Position numbers and translations under genes: made by a program
Origin: Streptomyces caniferus
GTDB lineage: Bacteria; Actinomycetota; Actinomycetes; Streptomycetales; Streptomycetaceae
Reading direction: 5' to 3'
DNA: 64,000 nucleotides
Assembly: GCF_009811555.1 (NCBI RefSeq)
Contig: NZ_BLIN01000005.1
Coordinates: forward strand, 3,791,501-3,855,500
Notes under the pieces: generated by a model
The model's input: the letters and a program-made list of their open reading frames with translations, nothing else
What the model was told of the DNA's origin: nothing
The model's database searches: none
In this document: positions 41,616 through 50,034 of the stretch, piece after piece
How positions within the stretch are numbered: position 1 is the first letter of the stretch
Layout: each line of letters begins with the position of its first letter

Positions 41616-42524
41616 CTACACGTTGGGCCGCGCCTTCGCCCCCGCAGCCACCGCCATCGCCGCCACCTGCCCCAGCATCGGCATCGGATCGGTCCCCACC
41701 GACCCCGGCAGCACCTCCGCCACCCGCTCCGGCGTCCACCCGGCCCCGTCGGCGTACACGGAGCGCAGCTCCCTCGGCTGGGCCCACACGGCGATCTTCG
41801 GTCCGGCCACCGTGTACACCTGCCCGGTGACCTCGCGGGCCCGGTCGCTCAGCAGATAGACGACGAACGCCGCCACGTCCTCCGGCTCGCCGATCTCCGT
41901 CAGCTCCATCGGCACGTTCGCCGACATCCGCGTCCGCGCCACCGGCGCCACCGCGTTGGCCGTCACCCCGTATTTGTGCAGCCCGAGCGCGGCGCTCCGC
42001 ACCAGCGAGATGATCCCGCCCTTCGCGGACGCGTAGTTGGCCTGGGACACCGACCCCTGGTGGTTCCCGCTGGTGAAGCCCACCAGGGTCCCCGAACCCT
42101 GCCGGCGCATCACGGCCGACGCCGCCCGGAAGACCGTGAACGTCCCCTTCAGGTGGGTGGCGACCACCGGGTCCCACTCCTCCTCGGACATGTTGAAGAG
42201 CATCCGCTCCCGCAGGATCCCGGCCACGCACACGACGCCGTCGATCCGCCCGTACTGCGCCAGCGCGGTGTCCACGATCCGCTGTCCGCCGGCCATGGTG
42301 GACACGTCGTCGGCCACCGCGGCCGCGGTCCCGCCGGCCGCCTCGATCTCCTTCACCACGGACTCGGCGACCTCGCTGCTGGGCCCGCCGCCCTCGATGG
42401 AGACCCCGTAGTCGTTGACGATCACCTTGGCGCCCTGGTCCGCACAGGCGAGAGCCACCGCCCGGCCGATGCCGCGGCCCGCCCCCGTTACGGCGATCAC
42501 TTTGCCGGCCAAGAAGTTCCCCAT
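41616..42524 (-). CDS. SDR oxidoreductase (17-beta-HSD/multifunctional-enzyme-like)
   Basis: A 302-residue short-chain dehydrogenase. Cofactor motif VIAVTGAGRGIGRAVAL, an insertion NDYGVSIEGGGPSSEVAESVVKEIEAAGG typical of peroxisomal MFE/17-beta-HSD4-type enzymes, then VCVAGILRERMLFNMSEEEWD, and active-site YASAKGG. It probably oxidises a 3-hydroxyacyl-CoA. Under the palindrome at 42547-42561, divergent from the cyclase-family gene. 281 bp of repeat-rich DNA separates it from the next ACAD gene, so co-transcription of the two is uncertain. Confidence 0.88.
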   Translation of the reverse strand: MGNFLAGKVIAVTGAGRGIGRAVALACADQGAKVIVNDYGVSIEGGGPSSEVAESVVKEIEAAGGTAAAVADDVSTMAGGQRIVDTALAQYGRIDGVVCVAGILRERMLFNMSEEEWDPVVATHLKGTFTVFRAASAVMRRQGSGTLVGFTSGNHQGSVSQANYASAKGGIISLVRSAALGLHKYGVTANAVAPVARTRMSANVPMELTEIGEPEDVAAFVVYLLSDRAREVTGQVYTVAGPKIAVWAQPRELRSVYADGAGWTPERVAEVLPGSVGTDPMPMLGQVAAMAVAAGAKARPNV

Positions 42525-42546
42525 GCCGTGACCCTTCCCGCAGTTT

Positions 42547-42561
42547 CTGACGGACCGTTAG
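42547..42561. promoter_or_regulatory. CTGACG-N3-CGTCAG palindrome, copy 11
   Basis: CTGACGGACCGTTAG, one mismatch; flanks extend it to TCTGACGGACCGTTAGA. It lies between the divergent SDR (42524) and cyclase-family gene (42633) and may serve both. Confidence 0.77.
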
Positions 42562-42632
42562 ATTTTTGAGCAGACACGGTACGAACACAAGACCCCGGGG
42601 CGTACCGAACCCGGCCATCCCGAGGAGGGCCC

Positions 42633-43559
42633 ATGCCCCTGCCGCAGGAGTTCCACGACATCGCCAAGCGCGTGAACAACTGGGGGCGCTGGGGGGCGGA
42701 CGACGAGATCGGCACCCTCAACCTGATCACCGAGCAGGTCGTACGGGAGGCCGCCGGCTGCGTCCGCACCGGCCGCCGCGTCCCGCTCGCCCTCCCGCTC
42801 CGGCAGGACGGCGTGCAGACCGGAGTGATTCCCGGCCGGGTCAACCCGCTGCACACCATGACCGCCATCAACCAGGAGATCTTCGGCCCCGGCACGGTCG
42901 CGACCACCGACGACGCGGTCACGATGGGCCTCCAGGCCGCCACCCACTGGGACGGTCTCGCCCATGTCTCCCACTCCGGACGCCTCTACAACAACCGCCC
43001 CGCCGACTCGGTCACCGCGCACCACGGCGCCACCCGTCTCGGCATGGAGAAGGCCACCCCGATCGTCTCCCGCGGGGTCCTCCTGGACGTGGCCCGCGCA
43101 CACCGCACCGACCGGCTGCCCGGCGGGTACGCCGTCACACCGGAAGACCTGGACGCCGCCGAGGACCTGGCCGGGACGAAGGTACGGGCCGGCGACATCG
43201 TCCTCGTACGGACCGGGCAGCTGCGGCACTACCTCGCCGGCGACCGGCAGGCCTACGCGTTCCCGTCACCCGGCCTGTCGCTGCGCACCCCGGAGTGGTT
43301 CCATGCGCGCGATGTCGCGGCGGTCGCCAACGACACCCTGACCTTCGAGATCTTCCCGCCGGAGATCGAGAACCTCTGGATGCCGGTCCATGCGCTCGAC
43401 CTCGTCGAGATGGGCATGCTGCAGGGCCAGAACTGGAATCTGGAGGAACTGTCGACGGCCTGCGCGGAGGCGGGGCGCTGGGCGTTCCTGCTGTCCGCGA
43501 TGGCGGAACCGTTCGTCGGGGGATCCGGAGCGCCGGTCGCGCCCGTGGCGATCCTCTGA
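42633..43559 (+). CDS. Cyclase-family / kynurenine-formamidase-fold hydrolase
   Basis: A 308-residue protein of the PF04199 family. Opening VNNWGRWGADDEIGTLNLIT is typical, and the metal-binding motif H-x-D-x-x-x-H appears as THWDGLAHV near residue 110. C-terminal MPVHALDLVEMGMLQGQNWNLEEL is also family text. These enzymes hydrolyse amide, lactone or ester bonds or dehydrate; a lactone/ring-opening hydrolysis is plausible in a ring-degradation route. GAGGAGG precedes ATG 42633. Confidence 0.85.
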   Translation: MPLPQEFHDIAKRVNNWGRWGADDEIGTLNLITEQVVREAAGCVRTGRRVPLALPLRQDGVQTGVIPGRVNPLHTMTAINQEIFGPGTVATTDDAVTMGLQAATHWDGLAHVSHSGRLYNNRPADSVTAHHGATRLGMEKATPIVSRGVLLDVARAHRTDRLPGGYAVTPEDLDAAEDLAGTKVRAGDIVLVRTGQLRHYLAGDRQAYAFPSPGLSLRTPEWFHARDVAAVANDTLTFEIFPPEIENLWMPVHALDLVEMGMLQGQNWNLEELSTACAEAGRWAFLLSAMAEPFVGGSGAPVAPVAIL

Positions 43560-43895
43560 GGGAGCCGCGCCGAGCCGCCGGCCCTGACGGCCGGCGGCCC
43601 GACGGCGCCCGGCCGGCCAGACGGCGATGCGCTGATGCGCGCCCCGAGCACGGCACCGCGAACCGCCACCACCCCCGTTGCCACGGGGGGCCCACCAGGC
43701 CGCGATCCGCACTCGCCAAGGCCCCGGACCGGAGTCCCGGCCCCCCACGACCTCGGCGTCCCCTCACGGCGCATCGCTCCACCCAAGAGTGATCAACCGG
43801 GCACGCCACGTCAACACCTGGTCTGGACTAATTTCGATACGCCCGATTTGCCGCACTCATACAGAAAGCGTCGCTTTCGCGACGCGCTGGGCGCA
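43560..43895. other. Intergenic region with terminator-like hairpin
   Basis: 336 bp between the convergent cyclase and HATPase genes. GCGTCGC-TTTC-GCGACGC (43868-43885) lies 10 bp past the HATPase stop and is a plausible terminator. TGGTCTGGACTA at 43819-43830 resembles a DasR-type site at 10 of 12 positions, but no relevant gene follows. No gene seen. Confidence 0.5.
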
Positions 43896-44381
43896 TCACG
43901 CCTGATGCGTCACGGCGTGCGGCGTCGCGTGATGGGACTCGTAGGCCCCCAGATCGGACCCGGTCGCCATCAGCAGGGGCTGGCCGCGGTCCACCTCGCA
44001 CCAGATCCGCTTGCCGCCGCCCTCCTGCTGCCAACCCCAGCGGTCGGCCAGGCCGTCCACCAGCTCCAGGCCGCGGCCGTTGGTGTCGTCCCCGTCGGCG
44101 TGCCGCTGACGGGGCGGGCGGGCGCTGGCGTCCACCACCTCGACCCGGACCGTGCCGACCACGGCGCCCGATCCGGAGAAACACATCCGCAGCTCGGCCG
44201 CCGCGCCGGTGTGCACCACGGCGTTGGTGACAAGCTCGGAGATCAAGAGGATCAGTGTCTCCGCGAGTGGTTCGTCGGCCCCTATTCCGGAACCCACGAG
44301 CCGCGACCTGGCCCACCGCCGGGCCCGCCCCACTTCCGCCGGGTCGGGCCGTACGTCCAACTGAACCTGAAGCACCTGCAC
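43896..44381 (-). CDS. ATP-binding anti-sigma/regulatory protein (HATPase_c_2)
   Basis: A 161-residue GHKL-fold protein like the many small RsbW-type regulators of Streptomyces. N-box ILLISELVTNAVVHTG near residue 48, then a G-rich lid segment DDTNGRGLELVDGLADRWGW. It could bind and inhibit a sigma factor or phosphorylate an anti-anti-sigma. Start GTG 44381 with weak ribosome site. No sigma factor lies beside it. Confidence 0.82.
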   Translation of the reverse strand: MQVLQVQLDVRPDPAEVGRARRWARSRLVGSGIGADEPLAETLILLISELVTNAVVHTGAAAELRMCFSGSGAVVGTVRVEVVDASARPPRQRHADGDDTNGRGLELVDGLADRWGWQQEGGGKRIWCEVDRGQPLLMATGSDLGAYESHHATPHAVTHQA

Positions 44382-44854
44382 CGCTCACACCATCCGAACC
44401 GGCGGAAACATCGCCTCGCGCCTCCACGGAGTCACGGTGCGTGACCCCGGTGAAGCACAGCATGGTTGACGTTGAGTCACCCCAACAAGCGCTTCGGGCA
44501 TATTCCAGCGCAAGGGAGTATGCGTCCTGCATACTGTGCGACGCACTTTGCGGGGAGTCGAACACGGGGGGCGACCGGGCCCCACCCAAGGGCGAGCGGC
44601 GCGCAGTCCGTACCCCGGAGCCGCCTCATGGACGACACCGGGTCCGTTGCGCCACAGAACCACTCGCACCCCACGGAGGGTACCCGAGCGGAACGCCGAC
44701 TCCCCCCTGTGACGAGTCACGCCTAGGACACAACCCGATATCGACACTCCGTGACCATTTCTGTGTGGCGAGTCCGACATTCCGTATACGAGTTGCCAGA
44801 GTCTGACATCGCCGGGCGCCATGCGCCACCGTTGCGCCTTTCCCGCGGCCACGG
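44382..44854. other. Intergenic region without a convincing gene
   Basis: 473 bp. It has lower-GC stretches and a perfect inverted repeat AGTATGC-GTCCT-GCATACT at 44517-44535 that could be an operator. The short open frames here (for example 44466-44726 plus) do not look like proteins. It may hold the promoter of the HATPase gene and a remnant of a neighbouring small gene. Confidence 0.45.
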
Positions 44855-45877
44855 TCAGGCGAGCAGGCCCGCCGCCAGCAGTTCTTCGGCCTCGCGGGCC
44901 GCCTCCCAGCGCTCGGCCCGCAACCAGGCCCGCTTGAGGTGCAGATGAACATCGACTTCCCAGGTGAAGCCCATTCCGCCGTGGACCTGCAGACAATCCC
45001 GCGCGTTGCCCACCGCGGCCTCGTCGGCGAGCAGCTTCGCGGCAGTGACGTCGAGAACACCCTCCGTGACCGCCGCCGCATACACGGCAGTCCGGGCGAT
45101 TTCCGTCCTGACGAGCATCTGCGCGCACAGATGCTTGATCGCCTGGAACGAGCCGATGGGCACGCCGAACTGCTCGCGCTCGCGGGCGTGGCCCACCGCC
45201 ATCTCGACCGTGCGGGCCGCGCTGCCCACCTGCTGGGCCGCGGTGAGCAGGGCGGCCTCGCGGCGGAGCCGGGGGACGTCCAGGGTCAGGGGCGCGGTCC
45301 GCGGCAGATCCGTGACGCGGGCGAGCGGGGTCAGGGGGTCGACGGAGGCGAACAGGGCGCACGCAATCCGGTCCGGCGTGCTCCGGAAGGCGCCGCCCGT
45401 GCACCCCTGCGCGCCCCCGGCCGCACCGCCGGGCCCGCTTCCGGGACGGCCCCCGGGGCCGCCACCGCAGGCCCCCGCACCCCCCTCCACCAAGATCAAC
45501 TCATCGCAGTCCGCCGGGTGTTCCCACAGCACCGGCTCCCGCTCCGCCTCGCACAGCGCGACGATCTTCTCGCCGGCCGCGACGCCGTCCACCGCCCCGG
45601 CCAGCAGCAGGCACGCCACCAGCGGCCCCGGCAGCAGCGCCCGCCCGGCCTCCTCCAGGACCAGCACCGCTTCCGGCAGCCCGAGCCCCACCCCGCCGGC
45701 CCGCTCCGGCAGCCGCAGCGCGAAGAACCCGGCCGCGCCCAGCTCCCGCCAGAGCGCACGGTCCAGCGCCGGGTCGTCGACCGCGGCCCGTAGCCGCTCC
45801 CGGCCGAACCGTCCGGCCAGCAGCTCGCGGGTGGCGTCCCGCAACGCCCGCTGCTCGTCGCCGAGTTGGAAGTCCAC
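44855..45877 (-). CDS. Acyl-CoA dehydrogenase, partner-type subunit
   Basis: A 340-residue ACAD. N-terminal MDFQLGDEQRALRDATRELLAGRFG, a reduced middle domain, and the C-terminal helical domain VGHAREREQFGVPIGSFQAIKHLCAQMLV and LQVHGGMGFTWEVDVHLHLKRA. Shorter than classical ACADs and lacking the middle SEPDAGSD motif, as expected for the second subunit of heteromeric ACADs of steroid-type routes. GTG 45877 lies 7 bp after the stop of the larger ACAD upstream, supporting a paired enzyme. Confidence 0.86.
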   Translation of the reverse strand: MDFQLGDEQRALRDATRELLAGRFGRERLRAAVDDPALDRALWRELGAAGFFALRLPERAGGVGLGLPEAVLVLEEAGRALLPGPLVACLLLAGAVDGVAAGEKIVALCEAEREPVLWEHPADCDELILVEGGAGACGGGPGGRPGSGPGGAAGGAQGCTGGAFRSTPDRIACALFASVDPLTPLARVTDLPRTAPLTLDVPRLRREAALLTAAQQVGSAARTVEMAVGHAREREQFGVPIGSFQAIKHLCAQMLVRTEIARTAVYAAAVTEGVLDVTAAKLLADEAAVGNARDCLQVHGGMGFTWEVDVHLHLKRAWLRAERWEAAREAEELLAAGLLA

Positions 45878-45884
45878 GGCCCGG

Positions 45885-47069
45885 TCACCGCCCCTTCGGC
45901 AGGCCGAGGATCCGCTCGGCGACGATGTTCTGCTGGATCTGCGAGGTACCGGCCGCGATGGTGTACGAGAGGGACGACAGCCGGTCCGCGACCCACTCGT
46001 GGTCCGCGTCCAGCGCGCCGGCGCCGAGCACCTCGGCCGCCGTGTCGTACAGCTCCTGGCGGAGGTGCGAATAGCGCAGCTTGAAGACCGAGCCGCCGAC
46101 TCCCGGTACGCCGCCGGTGCTCGCCCGCCGCCCGGCGCGCGAGGGGGCCCCCATCGCCTCGCTCACGTTCCACTGGGTCAGCCGCCACAGCGCAGCGAAC
46201 TGTGCGCTCAGCCGGCCCAGTCTGCGGCGCAGCACGGCATCGTCCCAGCGGCCGTTGGCGCGCGCCGCCCGGGCCAGCGCGCCGAGCACCCGCCGACAGG
46301 CCACCACCTCGCCGACGAAGGCGGTGCCGCGCTCGAAGGACAGCGTCACCATCGTCACCCGCCAGCCGTCGTTCTCCGCGCCGACGCGATGGGCGACCGG
46401 CACCCGCACCTCGTCGAGGAACAGCTCGGCGAACTCCGTCGAGCCGGCCAGGGTGCGCAGCGGCCGGACCGTCACCCCCGGTGCGTCCATCGGCATCGCC
46501 AGCCAGCTGATGCCGCGGTGCCGGGGCGCGGCCGGGTCGGTGCGGACGAGGAGTTCGCACCAGTCGGCGACCTCGGCGTGCGAGGTCCAGATCTTGGTGC
46601 CGCTGACGACGTAGGCATCCCCGTCGCGCACGGCCCTGGTCCGCAGCGCGGCGAGGTCGGAGCCGGCGTCCGGTTCGCTGAAGCCCTGGCACCAGACCTC
46701 GTCGCCGCGCAGGATCGGCGGCAGCCAGCGGGCGCGCTGGGCGGCGCTGCCCTCGGCGGCCAGGGTCGGCCCGGCGTGCAGCAGTCCGACGAAGTTCGCG
46801 CCGACGTAGGGGGCGCCCGCGCGCTCGGTCTCCTCCAGGAAGATCAGGTGCTGGGTGGGGGTGGCACCCTGCCCGCCGGCGTCCCGCGGCCAGTGCAGGC
46901 CCGCGTACCCGGCGTCGTACAGCATCCGCTGCCAGGCCGTGTCGTACGCCCGCCGGCCGGGCCAGTCGCTCGCGGCGGGCTTCGCGGGGAGCTTCGGCAG
47001 CACCTCGCCGAGCCAGCCGCGCAGCCGGGCCCGGAAGTCTTCCTCTTCCGGTGAGTACGTGAGGTCCAT
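45885..47069 (-). CDS. Acyl-CoA dehydrogenase, FAD-binding subunit
   Basis: A 394-residue ACAD with MDLTYSPEEEDFRARLRGWLG, WCQGFSEPDAGSDLAALRTRAVRDGDAYVVSGTKIWTS, ERGTAFVGEVVACRRVLG, and the C-terminal AAGTSQIQQNIVAERILGLPKG. Very likely forms a heteromeric enzyme with the following small ACAD. Start ATG 47069. Palindrome 47091-47105 precedes it, with AGGCTA (TAGCCT on the minus strand) as a possible -10 placing the palindrome over the start of transcription. Confidence 0.9.
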   Translation of the reverse strand: MDLTYSPEEEDFRARLRGWLGEVLPKLPAKPAASDWPGRRAYDTAWQRMLYDAGYAGLHWPRDAGGQGATPTQHLIFLEETERAGAPYVGANFVGLLHAGPTLAAEGSAAQRARWLPPILRGDEVWCQGFSEPDAGSDLAALRTRAVRDGDAYVVSGTKIWTSHAEVADWCELLVRTDPAAPRHRGISWLAMPMDAPGVTVRPLRTLAGSTEFAELFLDEVRVPVAHRVGAENDGWRVTMVTLSFERGTAFVGEVVACRRVLGALARAARANGRWDDAVLRRRLGRLSAQFAALWRLTQWNVSEAMGAPSRAGRRASTGGVPGVGGSVFKLRYSHLRQELYDTAAEVLGAGALDADHEWVADRLSSLSYTIAAGTSQIQQNIVAERILGLPKGR

Positions 47070-47090
47070 CGTCGCCCCCTCGCCCATTAT

Positions 47091-47105
47091 CTGATGGATC
47101 GTCAG
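47091..47105. promoter_or_regulatory. CTGACG-N3-CGTCAG palindrome, copy 12
   Basis: CTGATGGATCGTCAG, one mismatch; flanks extend to TCTGATGGATCGTCAGA. Upstream of the ACAD pair, divergent from the ligase gene that has its own copy 77 bp away. Confidence 0.78.
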
Positions 47106-47167
47106 AACGAGGCTAGACCCGCCCCTCTGGACCGACAAGCCACCGACCTCTAATCTCGGCGCCGGAC

Positions 47168-47182
47168 CTGACGCATCGTCAG
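47168..47182. promoter_or_regulatory. CTGACG-N3-CGTCAG palindrome, copy 13
   Basis: CTGACGCATCGTCAG, arms perfect. It ends 15 bp before ATG 47198 of the acyl-CoA ligase; TAATCT at 47151-47156 could be the -10, putting the palindrome just after the transcription start. Confidence 0.8.
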
Positions 47183-47197
47183 TCAAGGGGAGGGCGG

Positions 47198-48736
47198 ATG
47201 ACCGGCACCACGCTCTGGGACCTGGTCGCCTGGCGGGCCGGCCGCACCCCCGGCGCCACCGCCCTCATCCAGGGCGCCGAGTCCGCCCGGCACGAGCGGC
47301 GGATCACCTTCGGCGCCCTGCACCGGCGCGCGGAGCGGGTCGCGGCCGGCCTCTACGAGCGGGGCGTACGACCCGGCAGCCGGGTCGTCTGGCAACTGCC
47401 GACCCGGATCGAGACCGTGCTGCTCAGCCTCGCCCTGGCCCGTATCGGCGCCGTCCAGAGCCCGGTCGTCCCGCTCTACCGCGACCACGAGGTGGGCCAG
47501 GTGCTGCGCCGCACCCGTGCCGCCTTCTTCGCCGTCCCCGGCGTCCGGCGCGGCTTCGACCACCGCGCGATGGCCCGCCGACTGGCCGCCGGACTGCCCG
47601 GCCCGCTCACCGTCATCGACGCGTACGACACCCTCCCCGACGCCGATCCGGCCGTGCTGCCCCCGCCGCCCGCCGACGCCGACGAGGTCCGGTGGATCTA
47701 CTGGACCTCCGGCACCACGGCAGGCCCCAAAGGGGTGCTGCACACCGACCACAGCCTGCGCACCGCCGGCCGCACCCTGGGCGAGTCCCTCCGCCCGGTC
47801 CCGTCCGACATCGGCTCGATGGCCTTTCCCTACGCCCATGTCGCGGGCCCCGACTACACCGTCCTGCTCCTGCTGCACGGCATCCCGGCCGTCCTGCTGG
47901 AAGACTTCGCGCTGCCCGGCTCCCTCGCCGCCTACCGCCGCCACCGCGTCACAATCGCCGGCGGCTCCACCGCCTTCTACTCCCTCTTCCTCGCCGCACA
48001 GCGCACGCTGCCGCCCGGCCGCCGGCTGCTGCCGTCGCTGCGGCTGCTGGCCGGCGGCGGGGCGCCCAGGCCCCCCGGGCTGTACCACGAGGTCGTCGCC
48101 GAACTCGGCTGCCAACTCGCCCACGGCTACGCCCTGACCGAGGCCCCGATGGTCACCATGGGCGATCCGCACGACAGCCCCGAACACCTGGCCACCACCG
48201 ACGGGCGGCCACCCGCCGGTATGGAGATCCGTATCGCCCCCGACACCGGCGAGATATCCCTGCGCGGCCCGGCCGTCTGCCGTGGCTACCTCGACGAGCC
48301 CGACCCCTTCGACCCCGACGGCTTCCTGCCCACCGGAGACCTCGGCCGCCTCACGCCCACCGGTCACCTCGTCATCACCGGCCGCCTCAAGGACATCATC
48401 ATCCGCAAGGGCGAGAACGTCTCCGCCCAGGAGATCGAAGAACTCCTCCACCGGCATCCGGGCGTGGCCGACACCGCGGTCATCGGGCTGCCGGACGCCG
48501 AGCGCGGCGAGATGGTCTGCGCCGTCGTCGAACAGCCTCCGGGGACAGCGGTGTTGACGCTGGCCGAAGTCCGCTCGCACCTCCTGGCCCAGGGCCTCGC
48601 CCCGCACAAGCTCCCCGAACGTCTGGAGGTGCCGGCCGCCCTGCCGCGCGGCGCGACCCTGGGCAAGGTGCTCAAGCGGGAGCTGCGGGAGCGGTACGGA
48701 GGCGCGCCGAGCGCCGACGGGACTCCGGGCGGGTAG
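47198..48736 (+). CDS. Acyl-CoA synthetase (AMP-forming), paralogue of the one at 7648
   Basis: A 512-residue ANL ligase. It carries IYWTSGTTAGPKGVLHT near residue 168, HGYALTEAPMVTMG near 310, PTGDLGRLTP near 380, and GRLKDIIIRKGENVSAQEIEELL near 395, with GKVLKRELRERYG at the end. Extensive resemblance to 7648-9213 (both have WQLPTRIETV and FPYAH(I/V)AGPDY), so a gene duplication is likely. GGGGAGG precedes ATG 47198. A 13-bp hairpin overlaps the stop codon. Divergent from the paired ACAD genes and under its own palindrome. Confidence 0.89.
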   Translation: MTGTTLWDLVAWRAGRTPGATALIQGAESARHERRITFGALHRRAERVAAGLYERGVRPGSRVVWQLPTRIETVLLSLALARIGAVQSPVVPLYRDHEVGQVLRRTRAAFFAVPGVRRGFDHRAMARRLAAGLPGPLTVIDAYDTLPDADPAVLPPPPADADEVRWIYWTSGTTAGPKGVLHTDHSLRTAGRTLGESLRPVPSDIGSMAFPYAHVAGPDYTVLLLLHGIPAVLLEDFALPGSLAAYRRHRVTIAGGSTAFYSLFLAAQRTLPPGRRLLPSLRLLAGGGAPRPPGLYHEVVAELGCQLAHGYALTEAPMVTMGDPHDSPEHLATTDGRPPAGMEIRIAPDTGEISLRGPAVCRGYLDEPDPFDPDGFLPTGDLGRLTPTGHLVITGRLKDIIIRKGENVSAQEIEELLHRHPGVADTAVIGLPDAERGEMVCAVVEQPPGTAVLTLAEVRSHLLAQGLAPHKLPERLEVPAALPRGATLGKVLKRELRERYGGAPSADGTPGG

Positions 48737-48758
48737 GACACCGGTTGTCCTACCCGCC
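48728..48758. terminator. Hairpin terminator overlapping the ligase stop codon
   Basis: GGCGGGTAGGACA (48728-48740) pairs perfectly with TGTCCTACCCGCC (48746-48758) around a CCGGT loop. The TAG at 48734-48736 is inside the left arm. No T-tract. Confidence 0.7.
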
Positions 48759-48773
48759 GCGTACGGTCACCGC

Positions 48774-50006
48774 ATGAGCCGCGCACGCCCCCGCCCCCGT
48801 ATCGACACCGCCGGACGCCGTGCCCGCCTCGGGCGACGGCAGTTGCTGGCGCCCGCGTACCGGGCGGACCGCGCCGAGGAGGTCGCCGACGCGGTCGTGG
48901 CGCTGCACGCCAGCGATCCGGCGACCGTCCATCTGGCGGCCTGCGCCCGGCTGACCGCCCCGGACCCGGCCGGGGTGGAACGCGCGCTGTACGACGACGG
49001 CTCGCTGGTCCGGCTGCTGTGCATGCGCCGCACGCTCTTCGCGGTCGGCGCCGCGCTGACGCCGGTCGTCGCCTCCTCCACCGCGCAGGCCATCGCCGCC
49101 AAGGAGCGGGCGGGGATGGTCAAGTGGATCACCGAGGGCGCCCCGGGCTGGGACGAGCGGCGCCTTGCCGAGGTCGAGGCGAGGACGCTGGCCGCGCTGC
49201 GCGCACACGGCGAGGCGACCGCGGCCGAACTCGCCGCCGAGGTGCCCGACCTGCGCGACACCATCGTGGTCTCCCCCGGCAAGCCGTACCAGGCCACCGT
49301 CGCCGTCTCCAGCCGGATCCTGCGGGTACTGGCCGCCGAGGGCCGCATCCGGCGCGGGCGGCCGCGCGGCGGCTGGACCAGCAGCTCCTTCCGCTGGAGG
49401 CCGGGCACCGCGTTCGCCGAGCTGCCCGCGCCGCCGGCCCCCGAGGCACGCGCCGCACTCGCCCGCCACTGGCTCGCCGCCTACGGCCCGGCGACCGTCG
49501 AGGACCTCAAGTGGTGGACGGGGTGGACGCTCACCGCGACCCGGCAGGCGCTCGCCGCCATCGACGCCGTCGACGTGGACCTGGACGACGGCATCGGCGG
49601 CGTGGCGCTGCCCGACGACCTCGAACCGGTCGCCGCTCCCGCTCCCTGGGCCGCGCTGCTGCCCGGCCTCGACCCCACCGCGATGGGCTGGAAGGCCCGC
49701 GACTGGTACCTCGACCCGCACCACGTACCGCAGCTCTTCGACCGCAGCGGCAACATCGGCCCGACGGTGTGGTGGTGCGGCCGGATCATCGGCGGCTGGG
49801 CCCAGCGCGCGGACGGCGAGATCGTCTGGCGGCTGCTGGCCGAGGGTGGGGGTACCTCCCCGTCGGAGCGAAGCCGGGAGTCCGGGGGAGGCAGCGAGGC
49901 CGCCGCGGCGGTGACGGCCGAGGCGGCCCGGCTGGCGGCCTGGCTCGGGGACGTCCGCGTCACCCCGCGCTTCCGGACCCCGCTGGAGCGGGAGTTGAGC
50001 GCCTGA
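48774..50006 (+). CDS. AlkZ/YcaQ-like winged-helix DNA glycosylase
   Basis: A 410-residue HTH_42-family protein. It begins RRQLLAPAYRADRAEEVADAVVALHASDPATVHLAACARL, with LVRLLCMRRTLFAV, then several winged-helix blocks (WLAAYGPATVEDLKWWTGWT) and the closing GRIIGGWAQRADGEIVWRLL. Relatives such as AlkZ excise interstrand crosslinks or alkylated bases, often as self-resistance. Residues around 360-380 are interrupted by a Gly/Ser/Arg-rich stretch encoded by the short palindromic repeat at 49845-49892. The QxQ/QxD catalytic pattern of AlkZ is not clearly visible, so function is tentative. Confidence 0.82.
   Translation: MSRARPRPRIDTAGRRARLGRRQLLAPAYRADRAEEVADAVVALHASDPATVHLAACARLTAPDPAGVERALYDDGSLVRLLCMRRTLFAVGAALTPVVASSTAQAIAAKERAGMVKWITEGAPGWDERRLAEVEARTLAALRAHGEATAAELAAEVPDLRDTIVVSPGKPYQATVAVSSRILRVLAAEGRIRRGRPRGGWTSSSFRWRPGTAFAELPAPPAPEARAALARHWLAAYGPATVEDLKWWTGWTLTATRQALAAIDAVDVDLDDGIGGVALPDDLEPVAAPAPWAALLPGLDPTAMGWKARDWYLDPHHVPQLFDRSGNIGPTVWWCGRIIGGWAQRADGEIVWRLLAEGGGTSPSERSRESGGGSEAAAAVTAEAARLAAWLGDVRVTPRFRTPLERELSA
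49845..49892 (+). repeat. Short palindromic repeat inserted in frame in a coding gene
   Basis: About 48 bp: GGTGGGGGTACCTCCCC, then CGGAGCGAAGCCGGGAG and CCGGGGGAGG. CCTCCCC near the start pairs with GGGGGAGG near the end, with GGAGCGAAGCC-type sequence in the loop. It looks like the small GGGGGTACC...GAGCGAAGCC...GGGGGAG palindromes scattered in Streptomyces genomes; here it encodes a Gly/Ser/Glu/Arg insertion without breaking the frame. Confidence 0.65.
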
Positions 50007-50034
50007 CGGCCGGCCGCCCCGCCGCCCGGCCTCC

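Noticed and set aside
43819..43830. DasR-type site TGGTCTGGACTA
   Set aside because: It matches only 10 of 12 bases and no chitin, GlcNAc or other relevant gene follows; chance is likely.
43896..44381. HATPase as a histidine kinase
   Set aside because: It has only the small GHKL domain without H-box, sensor or receiver partner.
44466..44726. Small ORF as DUF397-type gene beside the HATPase
   Set aside because: No DUF397 or HTH signature could be read in any frame.
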